Source: Cristatella mucedo (lineage: Eukaryota > Bryozoa > Phylactolaemata > Cristatellidae). Taken from it: a DNA stretch of 64,000 bases. The position numbers and the translations under genes are program-made. The notes beneath the pieces are model-generated. The model had not been told where the DNA came from. It was given only the letters and a program-made list of their open reading frames with translations, and ran no database searches. Below, piece by piece: positions 12,051 through 23,699 of the stretch (position 1 is the stretch's first letter; each line of letters begins with the position of its first letter). Where the stretch lies: assembly GCA_009760855.2 (NCBI GenBank), contig WPIO01000085.1, positions 179,501 through 243,500 of the forward strand. Reading direction: 5' to 3'.

Positions 12051-13433
12051 ACGAACAATCCACCAGCGGTTACAATTCTCTACCTCCATAACACAAGTCC
12101 TTTTCCCAAGAACGCTCAGTGGGCAGACCTGTAACCGCGCAGAAGCTCGTCCCCCGGTTCTCTACCGGTGGACTGTGTGATGCAGTGCGGTTAAAACACA
12201 GGCGGCCACAACTGGGTGCCGAAAGCAACAGTTTATTGTGGGCCTGTTAGTAGTGGTTACGAGCAAGCGCTTTACGCGGTGCGAACCGGACCGACGGAGT
12301 TAACTGCGCGAACTCCCGAAGCCCGCGTATAATACACTATTCTATGCGCGCGTCGCTAGCGATTTCGAAGGCGGGTTGCTACAGCACCCCAAGATACGAG
12401 CAGCTAACTGAGTAGCCGGCAGAACACAACTGTGCAGTCTAAGTTGCACTTAGCTGTTCGTCGCCGTAGGTTCGCCTCTTGTGCTCTTGAAGCGTAGTCT
12501 CGCATCGACTACCGAAGCTGCAGCACTGAGCTCTGTCAGTCGTCTCGTTTATATCTCTCTCCCTCTTGACCTTTAGCGTAGCTGCTATTTTTGTCGGACC
12601 CTAGCTCTCGGTGTCCCTCATCGGCCTACTCGCGTCTGCCTGTAATTTATTAGATGGCTCCTCCGCCAGCTTGCCATCCTTTAGCTCTTTGTCTAGTGGA
12701 GCATGTGAGACGCAGTGCTGCCGTGAAGCCATTCACCAGTCAATGGTCGAGAAAATTACTATGATTTAATAACGCAGCCGACAAACAGAACGTGGACCGT
12801 ATTCAAATACGGACACAGAACAATCAACAAGCGGGTCCAATATATACTAGTCCTGAATGAATACTATTGGCTGAGCAAGCCATCACGTGCATATTAATCT
12901 GGCTTTTCTTCCTGATCGTGCTCCGATCAGTCCTGATCAGCTGTAGCTGGTGTGGCCTTGGCATGGGTCTATTGGCCTAGGTACAGCCAATCATCTGTAG
13001 CCTGCAGCTCCAAGAATAGCCGGTCTTCTGACTCTTCTATACTTCTATACTTCTATAGAAGAGCGGTGTCCTGAATCAGTCAGTGATGCACTGCAGGTCA
13101 AGGTTATATCGTCCGGCACACAATGGCTGTGATTCAGCCAACAGAGCACAGTAGTCGGACCACATCCTGACCGCTCTTTGTCTACCCAAGCTCCATTATA
13201 ACCTGAGCGGATCTCGCTGTCAACTGACGCCTCGCTCCGCTCCTGGTTTAACTAATGTGTCCCCCTACCCAATTCTTCTTGGCTAGTCCGCCCGCTACGG
13301 TTGCTCCAGGTACCCTAGTCAGACCCACTAAGGCAAGGGCTAATATTGCAGCTAGCCTGAGAGCTCTCCGTTGCAGACCGAGTAGGAAGCGAGACTTGGA
13401 GTAAGACTGCCGTCTAAACCTCCTACAGACCGG

Positions 13434-13592
13434 AAGATCGAAGGAAGGAAAGGAAGGTCGAAGAAAGAAAGAAAGGAAGGAAGGTCGAAGAAAGGAAGGT
13501 CGAAGGAAGGAAAGGAAGGTCGAAGAAAGAAAGGAAGGAAGGAAGGTCGAAGAAAGGAAGGAAGGGAAGGAAGGAAAGGAAGGTCGAAGTAA
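13434..13592. repeat. Purine-rich GGAAGG tandem tract with GTCGAA interruptions
   Basis: About 160 bp of AAGGAAGG/AAAG units with regular GTCGAA breaks. It is almost all purine on the plus strand. The antisense open frame (FLPSFLSFFDLPF-like) is repeat-derived. Confidence 0.9.
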
Positions 13593-13599
13593 GACTCGA

Positions 13600-14236
13600 G
13601 TAGGTGGGAAGCAAGACTTGCCGCCTAAACCAGGCTCTAGAAACAGCCGAAGCAGCTGGCGGACGTGACGTTCTATGAATGAGGTTCTGTGAATGGTGGA
13701 CGTGAGGAGACATGAGGTTCGGGTTCTATGAATGAGGTTGAGTTGTTCACATTTAGTCGTAATGCCAGCCGACAGAACAGGTGAGTTGGCCTACAGTCGG
13801 TGGTTCACTAGATCCCGTTCTAGACTATTTTAACTGAAGATGCGTCCTTCGTTGCTTGGGGTTCGATAAATGACCCACGAAATATTAATGTCTCTGGGTG
13901 GTAGTTGTCAGTGCAATTTCCCGTGTGCTTTTCGGTCTGAGGAGACGGCTCTCGTCGACAGCTCCAGACTCCCACCAAGCAGCACTGTATCTCAGCACTG
14001 GAAGCACGTGCAGCGGCGAAGGATCTCGGCCGGCTTAATTATTGTCCAGTTCTCCCGGGCTCGGGAGAAGAGGCCAATACGAAGTTAGCTCTCCCCTCTC
14101 CCTCCTGCCTCTTTAGTAGGACGATCCGCGTTAGTGACCCAATTACGGGAAGTAACGCCCACCAATCAGCCGCGACAAAGGACACGAGGCTCTGCAAAAC
14201 GGCCTCTCTCTGTCTCTGTCTCTCTCTCTGTCTCTG

Positions 14237-14267
<31 letters not shown>

Positions 14268-15600
14268 GTGTGTCTCTCTCTCTAGCGCCGACAGCTTAGT
14301 AACTAATTCATAACCGAACGCGTCGAATGCAGATTCCGGTAGGCGACGGCTGCGTCTGTGGAATGTACTGGAACAGTTAACGTCTGCAGTAAGCCGCGCC
14401 GATTCTCCGATTCAACTCACACGTCAACTGCTGCTTACCGACGGTAGCAACGCGAGCCTGAAGCCACGAGATTCGAGCGTCTCGGCGCTCCTGCGTCGTC
14501 CTTCTTGCTCGACCCGTAGCAACTGCCTGCGCAATCTGCCAAGAGTGTCCGTCTGGGATAGTATTTGTTTGCGAGCATCGGGAGTCGCCATTGTTAAGGT
14601 AAGATGCCTTTCACCGTAAATTGCGTTGCCGCGACGCTACGGTACATTAAAAGTAGCACATCGGTAGCATACGTTTACTCTCCAGGCCGTGGGGGCTAAA
14701 CTCTTCGCCGAGTCGCTGGTCGGCGAGCGGATGAGGATAAATAAATAAATAAATCCTAGCTGATTAAACAGCCTCTTTTGTATAGCGACAGAAGAGCCTG
14801 TACGGCTATCACCACCGCTTGCAGCGGCGATACAGGATCGCCCACCGCAGGAATCGAACCCACGATCTCGGGACCGAGGCCGTGAAAGCAACCGCCTTAC
14901 CTAGGATCGCCTCTCGACTCGTGTTGATATCGCGTTACTCGTGCAAGGTGACGCAACATTTGTTGTTAATTACTATTTGCTTGTAAATATGCTACTAAGA
15001 TACTCTATAAAACTGTCTGCTTAAGGTACTGCTCCCCCTTCGGCGCGGCCGTGCCAGCAGGCCAGCGTGTGCAGAGACTTCTGGGAGATGTCGTTATGAC
15101 CACGAGACCCTCACTAGTAGGGGTGGCGGCAATGTGCAAACGCCTGGAGCTCGCAGTGCGCCGACGATAGCAGAGCAGCGCTTGATATTCTGCATGCAGC
15201 GCCGCCGAAAACAGTGCCAGAATGGAAAAAGCACAACGATGGCCTGTATATTGCGGCTGATACGACAGGTGACTACCAGCCGACCAGCAGTTCGTTAGTG
15301 GTCAGCGCTAGGACTAATTTAGTAGTCAGCTCATCGTTCGTAATCCGGGTTCAGTTGTCAAGCTCATCGTCCATAATCGGCCGGCTCCTTGCAATTCTCC
15401 TTTGTCCTAATCTTCCAAGATTGGTCGGGAGCTGTTTGACCTGCGTCCTATTAGTCGCTGGCTTTGGCATTGGATTTCCCAAGATGTCTGTCCCTACCTA
15501 GGCAGACCACAGCAATGCTCAAATCTCATTCCTGTCTTATCGAAACCGACCAATCATAGGATAGCCAGAGGCAGCCAATCATAGGAAAGAATCTACAGGG
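13600..15600. other. Intergenic, no gene recognised
   Basis: Holds a (TCTCTG)n-type microsatellite at about 14212-14282, a SINE-2 copy at 14745-14905 and moderately GC-rich unique sequence. Nothing matches a family I know. Confidence 0.5.
14745..14905 (-). mobile_element. SINE-2 copy
   Basis: (AAAT)n, then TAGCTGATTAAACAGCCTC, the GGCTATCACCACCGCTTGCA block, ATCGCCCACCGCAGGAATCG and AACCCACGATCTCGG. The order on the minus strand is tRNA-like head, body, tail. Confidence 0.85.
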
Positions 15601-15746
15601 GCCTTGTCATATGTCAGAAATTGTGCTTGTCCTGTCTTGAACCTGTTCATAGAGCTGCCGCTGCTGTGCCCGGGTGAAACAAGACGGTTTGTGCTCGTCA
15701 GCTGCCAGCTCGAGTTCGAGATTAAACCAATTGATGGCATCGTGTA

Positions 15747-16253
<507 letters not shown>

Positions 16254-16699
16254 GGGGGTAAGAGATACTGACTTGTGCTCCTTTATTTTGGCAGCTCTGA
16301 ACCTTTGCAGTACAGTTCACCGGGATACACACCCATCATTGGTAAGCTGTGCTTCTGCCACCGATAGGAGTCCATCATAGAGATTTATAGGGAGCATAGA
16401 TATGGTAAAAAAAAGCTTCGGTAGTATGTTCCTGACCTGTTGCACCCTTGGCCAGCGATTCTACCATATCGCACGAGTTCAGAGTTAGAGTTCAGGGTTT
16501 TACTCCTACAAGACCTTTCGTTTGAGTGGGACCGGCACGTTTTGCCGCTGCACTTTGGCTGCAATTGAGACTTTTGATCTCGAAGTCCTTCTTAAGTGCC
16601 ACTAATCTGGCCTTAGGATCACTGGCATAGCACTGCAATAGTTTAGGTCCTATCTCAGTCAAGACTTCAGAGCATTATTGATGGCACCCGGGCAACAGT

Positions 16700-17520
16700 C
16701 TTCCTACGAGCCTCTAAACTATGGAGGAATTTCCACGGATCCGTGCTTGGTCTACTTCTTTTCAGAATTTATAATCACACTCTTGCTAATATAATCGTCA
16801 AGCTTTTATCTAAGCTTTCGTTTTATGTAGATGGCTCACACATGTGCCTATGCCTGTATCCCTCCCTTGCCTTCCGGTGTGTCAAACTGCCTCAACTCCC
16901 TTGCTGCATATTTTGCTGACATTCGCACTTGGGTAGCAGCAAACTTTCTCAAATTGAATGACGACAAAGCAACTTTATAATTATGGGCAATCCTAGTGTG
17001 ACTCACATTGGAGAATGTAACACTAAAAATCAGCTCTACCAACATATCTCCAGCTGCATCTGCACGAAATCTAGGTGTCCTGTTCTACAGTGACCCTTCA
17101 CTAGACGACCCACATCAGCCCCACAGTCAAGTATGCCTACTTTCAGCAACATAATGCAGCAAAAATTCGGCCTGCTTAGACAGGAAACAAAATTGTGTCT
17201 ACTTAGACAGGGAGACCTTATCCAAGTTGGTCAATGCATTTGTGACATCCCGGCTCGACTTCTGTAAATAACTTCTCCCCGGTCTTTCGGCCTATGCAAT
17301 AAGGCTCATGAACGTTTTAATTTCTACAAAACACCACTTCGTAGCCACCCGTACCTGCTCACCATCAATCAGTGCATCAACTTCAAGATTGTGTCTCCCT
17401 CTCATTCACTGGTACCTTCATTCTCTTGCTTCGACCTACCTATCCGAACTACTTTTTCAATCATGCTAGGCACTGCACAAAATCTTTTGGAGACCGTTGC
17501 CTCTTGTCTCTCGGGCTGCT
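16700..17520 (+). pseudogene. Degraded LINE-A reverse transcriptase relic
   Basis: Reading across frames: a YADD-like FYVDGSH segment near 16820, [11 protein letters not shown] near 16938 and further pieces matching the LINE-A 3' half (FLDDP, LSLDD-like), with many stops. It is much older than the copies at 44 and 57 kb. Confidence 0.7.
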
Positions 17521-17724
17521 GGTCTGGTGATTTACCTTAGACTAGTAGTGACTGATCTTCTCTGTCATGCTCGTTATGCTCCCGATCAGATTGGGATACA
17601 ACAAGGGCTGAGTGTCGTGCTGTACTAAGTGTTTTTCCATAGATTCCTCCTTTCGGTGAAGCCTTGGGCTCTGAGCCAATGACCAATCATCGAACTGGTC
17701 TTCGGTTATTGATAGGCTGTTCTT

Positions 17725-18367
17725 TAATAATAATGATAACAATAATAATGCACTTGATAAGGCGCCCTCAGAGAACTCAATCTCTCTCTAGGCGCTTTAC
17801 ATTTGCTGCAAAGAGAAATGCAATTGAATGGTAAGTAAAATCATGCTTGAAAAACAAACGAAATAAATAACATGGTTAGGGGTGACATGCACAGGGTCAG
17901 CATGCAAATGTGGTCAGTGGCAGCATGCACAGTGTCAGCACGCATAAGCACATCAAGGACGAATCACAGGGACCCACTAAATGCTGTCCTAAATAGATGT
18001 GTTTTTAAGCTCTTTTTAAATGTGGTCAGGTCAGGGGGATGTTCTGACACTAGTCGGGAGGGAGTTCCAGGCTTTGGGAGCATACGAACTAAATGCACCA
18101 TCTCCAAAGGATTTGAGGTTTGTACGAGGTATTGGTAGACTGTTGGATTCCGAAAAGCAGGTGGTACGATGCTTGGCCTGGTGGGGGAGTAGATCTGAGA
18201 GATAGGCTGGAGCCAAAGAATGAAGTGACCTAAAAGTGAGCGACAAAACCTTGAAGTCTATCCGTTGCTTGACTGGTAGCCAGTGCAGGTCGGCGAGAAG
18301 TGGAGTAATGTGGCAACTGCGACGCTCACGACAGACAAGCCTAGGTGCAGAGTTTTGCACCAGCTAC
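17725..18367 (-). mobile_element. LINE-A 3' end copy, 5'-truncated
   Basis: Minus orientation. The 3' tail is (ATT)n at about 17725-17750, next to AAGCGCC / CTAGGCGCTTTACATTTGC. The coding part matches [19 protein letters not shown] and PAYLSDLLPHQAKHRT, ending AWNSLPTSVRTSP in one open frame (18031-18360). It stops abruptly at about 18367 and abuts a SINE-1. Confidence 0.88.
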
Positions 18368-18376
18368 AATCGCCTG

Positions 18377-18525
18377 ATGATCAGACCCGAAGGTCCAGCG
18401 GTTAAGGTGCTCGCCCTGACTAGGGTCTGGCTGAGGTCGTGGGCTCGAGCCCTGAGGCATATGTGAAGCGCCTGAATAGAGATTTAGTTCTCTTGGGGCG
18501 CTATACAAATGAATTATATTTTATA
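18377..18525 (+). mobile_element. SINE-1 copy
   Basis: Clear head-to-tail copy: GGTCCAGCGGTTAAGGTGCT (A-box area), GTGGGCTCGAGCCCTGAGG (B-box area), then AAGCGCCTGAATAGAGATTT and GGGGCGCTATACAAATGAAT with an AT-rich tail. Best copy for defining this family. Confidence 0.88.
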
Positions 18526-19089
18526 TATAATTATATAAGTCCACCTAGCTAAACAAAAATATACTTTGTGTATTCTAGAGCATCGATAATAAACAAGCGA
18601 AGGTAGTATGCTGTCCTCGAAGGTAGTATGCTGTCCTCCGCCGAGGGCTGAGCATTACCGTGCTGAACGACTGACAGCACGGTTGCTTCACTCGAGATCG
18701 CGGAGATCTGGGCCCATACTTTAGTGCTACATCTATGAATGCCTTAGCTGCTCATCCGTGTAATATATTTTAATCATATGTGTGTAGGGGACCTGGCTAC
18801 AGTGTGAAGTCACAAAGCAAAACGCCACATTGGATGATCCGCCATTGTTTATTGGTGAGGTCACAAAGCAGAGACCTGGAGGAGATCCAGACTGAGGCAA
18901 CTGGTGACCTCACCGTCGTGACCTTCCAGTCGCTCAACGGTAGCCACCAATCAGTTCGTTGCTCTGTTCTTCACAAACTTCAAGCCTGAAACTAATAATT
19001 CGGTAATGGCTCTCTAACCCTTTCATGCGTGCTATGTGGTGATGCCTAATGCCAAAGGTACATATCGTGCTCAGCTAGAATTGCAAAAA

Positions 19090-19240
19090 GTCAAGTTTAG
19101 ATGATTGAACAGCTTCCTTTAGGTAGCAGCATAAGAACCTTAACGACCATCGCCGTGGCTTGCAAGGAGCAATTTAGGATTTCTCGAAGCAGGACTCAAC
19201 CCCACCTGCCTAAACTCGCCTGCCTCCAGCCTTAGGTTGT
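19090..19240 (-). mobile_element. SINE-2-like fragment, diverged
   Basis: The order GATTGAACAGCTTCC, GCAGCATAAGAACCTTAACG, CATCGCCGTGGCTTGCAAGG, GCAGGACTCAACCCC follows the SINE-2 plan on the minus strand with many changes. Confidence 0.5.
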
Positions 19241-19794
19241 GAAGTGCGAGCACGTGACCTCTGACCAGCTGAGACCTACTGGGAGCCACTCACACCTCGG
19301 CCAATGCCGTCGCGCCTCCATTGCTCCACTCCTTGGATTATTGGATTTATTTATTATTGGATTATTTATTTTTTTATTATTAGATTATTGTTGCGCTCTG
19401 AGCTTCGAAGTGAATTGTACCGTACCGCGGCGGCGGCTGGTGCAGCTGCATGCACGAGCCTCTGAATGCTTACGAAAGGGGCTGGTCCACATTCGCGACA
19501 TGGACTTGGAACGTCAAGTGAGTTGTGAAGCTCCCGTATAGAGGTCTGGTTCTTTTAGGGTGCTATGCAAAATATTGTCCCTTGTGTAGCTGATCTTGAA
19601 GTGAAAGCTAGCACCGATAAATCTCTGTGTCCTCACAAGACAGGTATGCCGAGAGTGTGGGGAGATATCAACTCCATCCCACTCCACCCAATAGCAACCT
19701 GAACGGAAGTGCTTTAGGCCGCCCCTAATTGCCGGTCAAGGTCACAGCTCAGTTGCCCTATGCAATTTCTGGAAATGCGTCGACTGCAGAGATC

Positions 19795-19938
19795 CACGTG
19801 ATTTGTGGAGCTCACGTGATTTGTGGAGCTCACGTGATTTGTGGAGCTCACGTGATTTGTGGAGCTCACGTGATTTGTGGAGCTCACGTGATTTGTGGAG
19901 CTCACGTGATTTGTGGAGCTCACGTGATTTGTGGAGCT
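19795..19938. repeat. Eight perfect 18 bp repeats, each with a CACGTG palindrome
   Basis: The unit CACGTGATTTGTGGAGCT starts at 19795, 19813, 19831, 19849, 19867, 19885, 19903 and 19921. Each carries CACGTG, the core E-box for bHLH factors, at exact 18 bp spacing. The next base after the array diverges. It lies about 1.2 kb upstream of the intact HtrL-family gene. Confidence 0.97.
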
Positions 19939-20324
19939 CACGCTCGCCATGAAGCTGCTGGGTGCTCTCTCTATCGCGGTGGTCGCCTGCCACTGTCGTG
20001 CCTGCAAAAAAAACAAAATTTCTTTGTATAGCCAGGGGCGGAGCCAGAGGGGGCGGGCGTTTGCCCCCTACAGCTGTGCAGAGACCTCGGCAGTCCCCTA
20101 TTCCTACACTCACTGACCTTCACCGACGTGGAAATTATGTCTTAATTTCACTTGATGAGCACCCGCAGATTTTTTGTTGAATAAGCGCTGTGATTTTGCT
20201 CAATGTTTTTTCCTTAATTGCAGGTGAAATTACCCTCTGCCTGCATGAAACTTTTCCGGGTCTTACCCCTACATAAACACGTCCTGCCGGTCTTATCCCT
20301 AGATGAAAATCCTGACTCTGCCTC

Positions 20325-20435
20325 TGTGTATAGCACCCTAAGAGTAGTTAATATCCATACAGGCGCTTCACGGTTGCCTCGCAGCTCAAGCCCACGACCT
20401 CGGTGGTCCGAGGCAAGCGCAGTCGCCCTAGGCCA
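20325..20435 (-). mobile_element. SINE-1 copy, diverged
   Basis: TGTATAGCACCCTAAGAG, CAGGCGCTTCACGGTTGCCT and CTCAAGCCCACGACCTCGG follow the SINE-1 order on the minus strand. Confidence 0.65.
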
Positions 20436-20479
20436 AACCAGGGCGATGGTAAGCATACCGAAAGCCGCTTAGGCTGTGT

Positions 20480-20995
20480 TGCAAGGTTCTTTCACTCACT
20501 TTTAGGTCCCTTCATTCTCTGGCTCCAGCCTACTTATCACAACTACTCTCCTGCCAGGTTAGGCACCGTACCACCTGCTGTTCTGACTCAAATCGATTAG
20601 CTATACTTAGTACGAACGTCAAATCCTTTGGAGACCATGCCTTTAGTTTGTATGCTCCTAAAGCATGGAACTCACTCCCGACTGACGTCACATCCCCTGA
20701 CTTGACATTTAAAAGGAAGCTTAAACCGTACCCGTTAATCACATCATTTAATGGTCCTTTGTGTGCTTCTGCATGCTGGCACTTTGCATGCTACCAATAT
20801 TGGTAGCAAAATGATCGTCTTTTCTTTTCATGTTGACACTGTGTACATCACCTCTAACCATGTCATACTTGATGACATTGTGCATTCTACCACTAATCAT
20901 TTGATTGCGGTTTTCTAAATCATATATAAAGTGTCTAGAAAGAGATTCAGTTCTCTCTCTTAGGGCACTATGCAAATGTGTTGTTACTATTCAAT
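20480..20995 (+). mobile_element. LINE-A-related 3' end copy, diverged
   Basis: Plus orientation: it reads the FHSLLGPFILWLQP-like segment, a TNVKSFGDHAF-like segment and AWNSLP-like AWNSLPTDV, then the 3' region with GTTGACACTGTG and GTGTCTAGAAAGAGATTCAG. Frameshifted; not functional. Confidence 0.75.
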
Positions 20996-21190
20996 TTCTG
21001 TGTACATCGCTGACGTCATGCGATCACCTCCAGCTGCTGCTCCTGCCTCACTGCTCCGTTGCTCCAATAGAGTTGCAGTGTCGTGGCGTTGGCACTTGAC
21101 GTGAGTCTTTGGTTGGAGCTCTACCTCGCTGCCGTTAATTCAAGCTTTGTTGACATCTGCTCGTGCTCTTGCATCTACGATCTCCTGCCG

Positions 21191-22345
21191 ATGGCACATC
21201 CGACATCCCTAAGACTTCGTGCAGCGACCGCCATAGGGAGCATGGCATTATGCATCCTCCTGCTTGCTGTTGGCAAGTTTTCTTGGAACTCAAGGACACG
21301 GTTGCCACAGCCACAGGTGGTGCAGCGGCAAGCTCTCGGTGACTCCCACTCGTCCGATGATGCTTACAGCACAACCGTCACTGCAGCTGCTCTCTGCGAC
21401 CTATCGCTGCAGCGTACCAGCGGCACGGCAGCCGATGGCGGCGGCACCGCTGCAGCCTCCTCTCGCAACCTCACCATCGTCACTGCTTTCATAAACATTG
21501 GACTGTTTCCGAAGGGCTCTCTAACCAACATACGAGGACCGACACTGTACCGCCACTGGATGAGGGCGTTTTCGCAGGTTCACAATGCAGTCGTGGCCTA
21601 CTTTGACGATCCCGACATAGCCGAGTCGTTTGCACGCATTCGAGCCGGCCTGCCGACCAGAATCGTGGTTGTGTCGCAGCACGATGCCACACTTTGGAGT
21701 TTCTCGCTGAAAAGCCGAGTGGAGGCCGTCTTCGCCCTGCCCGGCTACCCTCAGATCCCGCCGCAGACTACCAGCGCGGCCTACGTGTGCGCCATGCATG
21801 CCAAGTTTGACTTTGTCGAGGCAGCTGCTCGAGAGAACTACTTCGGCACGAGGCACATAGCCTGGATGGACCTGGGCCTCTTCCGCGAGCTTGCGGGTAA
21901 GGATGGTCCGCCGTTTGTGCTGCAAGTGCCTCTGTGCTATCGCGACGGTGCCGTAGCCTTCTCGCAGGTCTACGAGATGGCCTCTTCCGCGAGTGTGAGC
22001 ACCATCATGCTGGACAGCATCAACTGGGTGAGCGGCGCTTTCTTCATGGCCGACATCGACACCATGGCGGCATTCGCACGAGACTACCGGCGCTACACCG
22101 AGGCATTGCTCGACCGGCAGCTGGCGAGCCACGACCAGAGCATCATACTGGCCATGTATTCGCCTCGAGCGACCGCCGAGGGCTTGCCAGCACCGGCCGT
22201 GCCGCTGCAAGCCTTCCAGCCCGACGCGTTCGACCCTTGGTTCTACATCCCTTACGAGCAGAGGCGAGAGTGGCTGCAGCAGCAGACAGCCGGCGCTAGC
22301 CGACTGAGCTTGCCGGTCACGTGCTCGTCGAAGATCTTCACGTGA
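21191..22345 (+). CDS. HtrL/YibB-family type II membrane protein, likely Golgi glycosyltransferase-like (intact copy)
   Basis: A single-exon frame of 384 codons from ATG 21191. The in-frame ATG at 21083 is possible, but the second start puts a hydrophobic anchor (GSMALCILLLAVG) close to the N-terminus, as in a type II membrane protein. The lumenal part matches the HtrL/YibB family: LTIVTAFINIGLF, YRHWMRAFSQVHNAVVAYF, a SAAYVCAMHAKFDFVE helix, HIAWMDLGLFRE, WVSGAFFMADIDTM and the ASHDQSIILAMY segment with DQ. The family's biochemical role is not well established; bacterial members lie in polysaccharide gene clusters, so a sugar transfer role is an inference. A second, broken copy lies 10 kb downstream in the same orientation. 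Ends at TGA 22343-22345. Confidence 0.85.
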   Translation: MAHPTSLRLRAATAIGSMALCILLLAVGKFSWNSRTRLPQPQVVQRQALGDSHSSDDAYSTTVTAAALCDLSLQRTSGTAADGGGTAAASSRNLTIVTAFINIGLFPKGSLTNIRGPTLYRHWMRAFSQVHNAVVAYFDDPDIAESFARIRAGLPTRIVVVSQHDATLWSFSLKSRVEAVFALPGYPQIPPQTTSAAYVCAMHAKFDFVEAAARENYFGTRHIAWMDLGLFRELAGKDGPPFVLQVPLCYRDGAVAFSQVYEMASSASVSTIMLDSINWVSGAFFMADIDTMAAFARDYRRYTEALLDRQLASHDQSIILAMYSPRATAEGLPAPAVPLQAFQPDAFDPWFYIPYEQRREWLQQQTAGASRLSLPVTCSSKIFT

Positions 22346-22571
22346 TTGGCTTCGTGGCCTCGGTAAGGATCGGAAGCTGCTGCTGCTGCTGCTGCTCACG
22401 TTGCTGCTGCTTCTGTGCAGCAGCAGCTGCTGCTGCTGCTTCTATTGCTTTTGTTACTGCTTGTGCTACTCCCACTGCTCCTGCTACTACTTCCGGTGAT
22501 GCCCCTGCTCCTTCTCCTGCTACTGCTTCCACTGCTGATGCGATTTCTTCTCCAGCTGCTGATGTTCTGGC

Positions 22572-22799
22572 GCTGCTTGTGCTGCTGCTGCTTGTGCTGC
22601 TGCTGCTTGTGCTGCTGCTGCTTGTGCTGCTGCTGCTTGTGCTGCTGCTGCTTGTGCTGCTGCTGCTTGTGCTGCTGCTGCTTGTGCTGCTGCTGCTTGT
22701 GCTGCTGCTGCTTGTGCTGCTGCTGCTTGCGCTGCTGCTGCTGCTTGTGCTGCTGCTGCTTGTGCTGCTGCTGCTTGTGCTGCTTGTGCTGCTGCTGCG
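22572..22799. repeat. 15 bp tandem repeat CTGCTGCTGCTTGTG
   Basis: About 15 copies, with a few 12 or 18 bp variants towards the end. It lies 230 bp after the stop codon of the HtrL-family gene, perhaps in its 3' UTR. A looser CTG-rich stretch precedes it (22376-22570). Confidence 0.95.
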
Positions 22800-23114
22800 G
22801 CTGGGCATCTAGCTTTCCGAACGACCTGAGCATGGTCTAGTTAGGCAGCGAGTTGATGCGAGGAGCCGCTTAGATGGTCGCCCACTATCTGGCAGGACGG
22901 TGAAACTTTTTGGCTCTTTGGCTGGCGTGGTAATATGCAGCTTTGTCCTTGGCCACTGAAGCTTCATGACATAGTGCTGGTGTTGGCATGGCACGATACT
23001 GTAGACATAGGCGTGCTGTCTCGTCCAGAGCGTTCGAATTTGGTTCGCTCTAGCTGTCAGTGACGTCTGAGCAGCATCGTGAGGACTGAATCTCTCAGGC
23101 GATGCACACATGTA

Positions 23115-23300
23115 CCAGTCAATCGGTGTTGATGCCACGTCACACCCTATCAAGCGTCGAATCGACTTTGAGATGTCGTTTCTGGCTTACACGTGGATTT
23201 GCTGGCATGCACCAGCTTACCTATCCGACTTAACAGCTCACCCAGTATGCTCTCACACCACCAGCTTCTCGGCTTCCAGTCGTGTGATTGTTTCACTCTT
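23115..23300 (+). pseudogene. Short degraded LINE-A piece
   Basis: RRIDFEMSFLAYTW and PAYLSDLTAHPVCSHTTSFS match the LINE-A segment [13 protein letters not shown] / PAYLSDLLPHQAKHRTTCFS. Upstream and downstream are unrelated. Confidence 0.65.
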
Positions 23301-23418
23301 TAAATTTCCATTTTTTTGCTCATCGGGCCACCGGTTCGTCGGCACCAGGGGCATTGAACTTGCTCCTGTCATCAGTCACCGCCTACAATGACTTTGCATC
23401 ATTTAAATGTGATTCACT

Positions 23419-23570
<152 letters not shown>

Positions 23571-23699
23571 CCCCAGTGAGCTTGTCTCTTTTTGTCCGTG
23601 TGCTTTGTGTGCATACATGCATACCTGTGCATGCATTAATTTGTTATGCTAGCTGTTGTGTGCTTGTTTAAAATGAAACATTTGTGTTCCAGATGCTTT

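Larger units (their letters stand above)
10180..13390. repeat. Large imperfect inverted repeat (foldback-like element)
   Basis: The inner arms are about 11585-12053 and 12150-12612 with a spacer of about 96 bp. Shared blocks read in opposite directions include the CGATGCGAGACTACGCTTC block, the GCGGGCTTCGGGAGTTCGCG block and the CCGGTAGAGAACCGG block. The outer arms, about 10218-10310 and 13180-13345, share the GGTTCGACTAGGGCACC and GGTTAGAATGGAGC blocks, again inverted. The arms differ by substitutions and indels, and the left arm carries a 1.1 kb solo LTR. No transposase frame is seen. It could be a foldback element or two copies of one repeat inserted head to head. Confidence 0.8.

Noticed and set aside
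18377-18450. tRNA gene
   Set aside because: A- and B-box-like segments are present, but the body continues into a SINE tail and the same unit recurs elsewhere.
19795-19938. CRISPR-like array
   Set aside because: Direct 18 bp tandem repeats without spacers, in a eukaryotic genome.
21521-22399. 292-codon minus frame opposite the HtrL-like gene
   Set aside because: It is a shadow of the plus-strand coding frame; only the plus frame has family motifs.
22321-22840. Open frames over the CTGCTGCTGCTTGTG array
   Set aside because: Repeat-driven on both strands; it follows the stop of a real gene.
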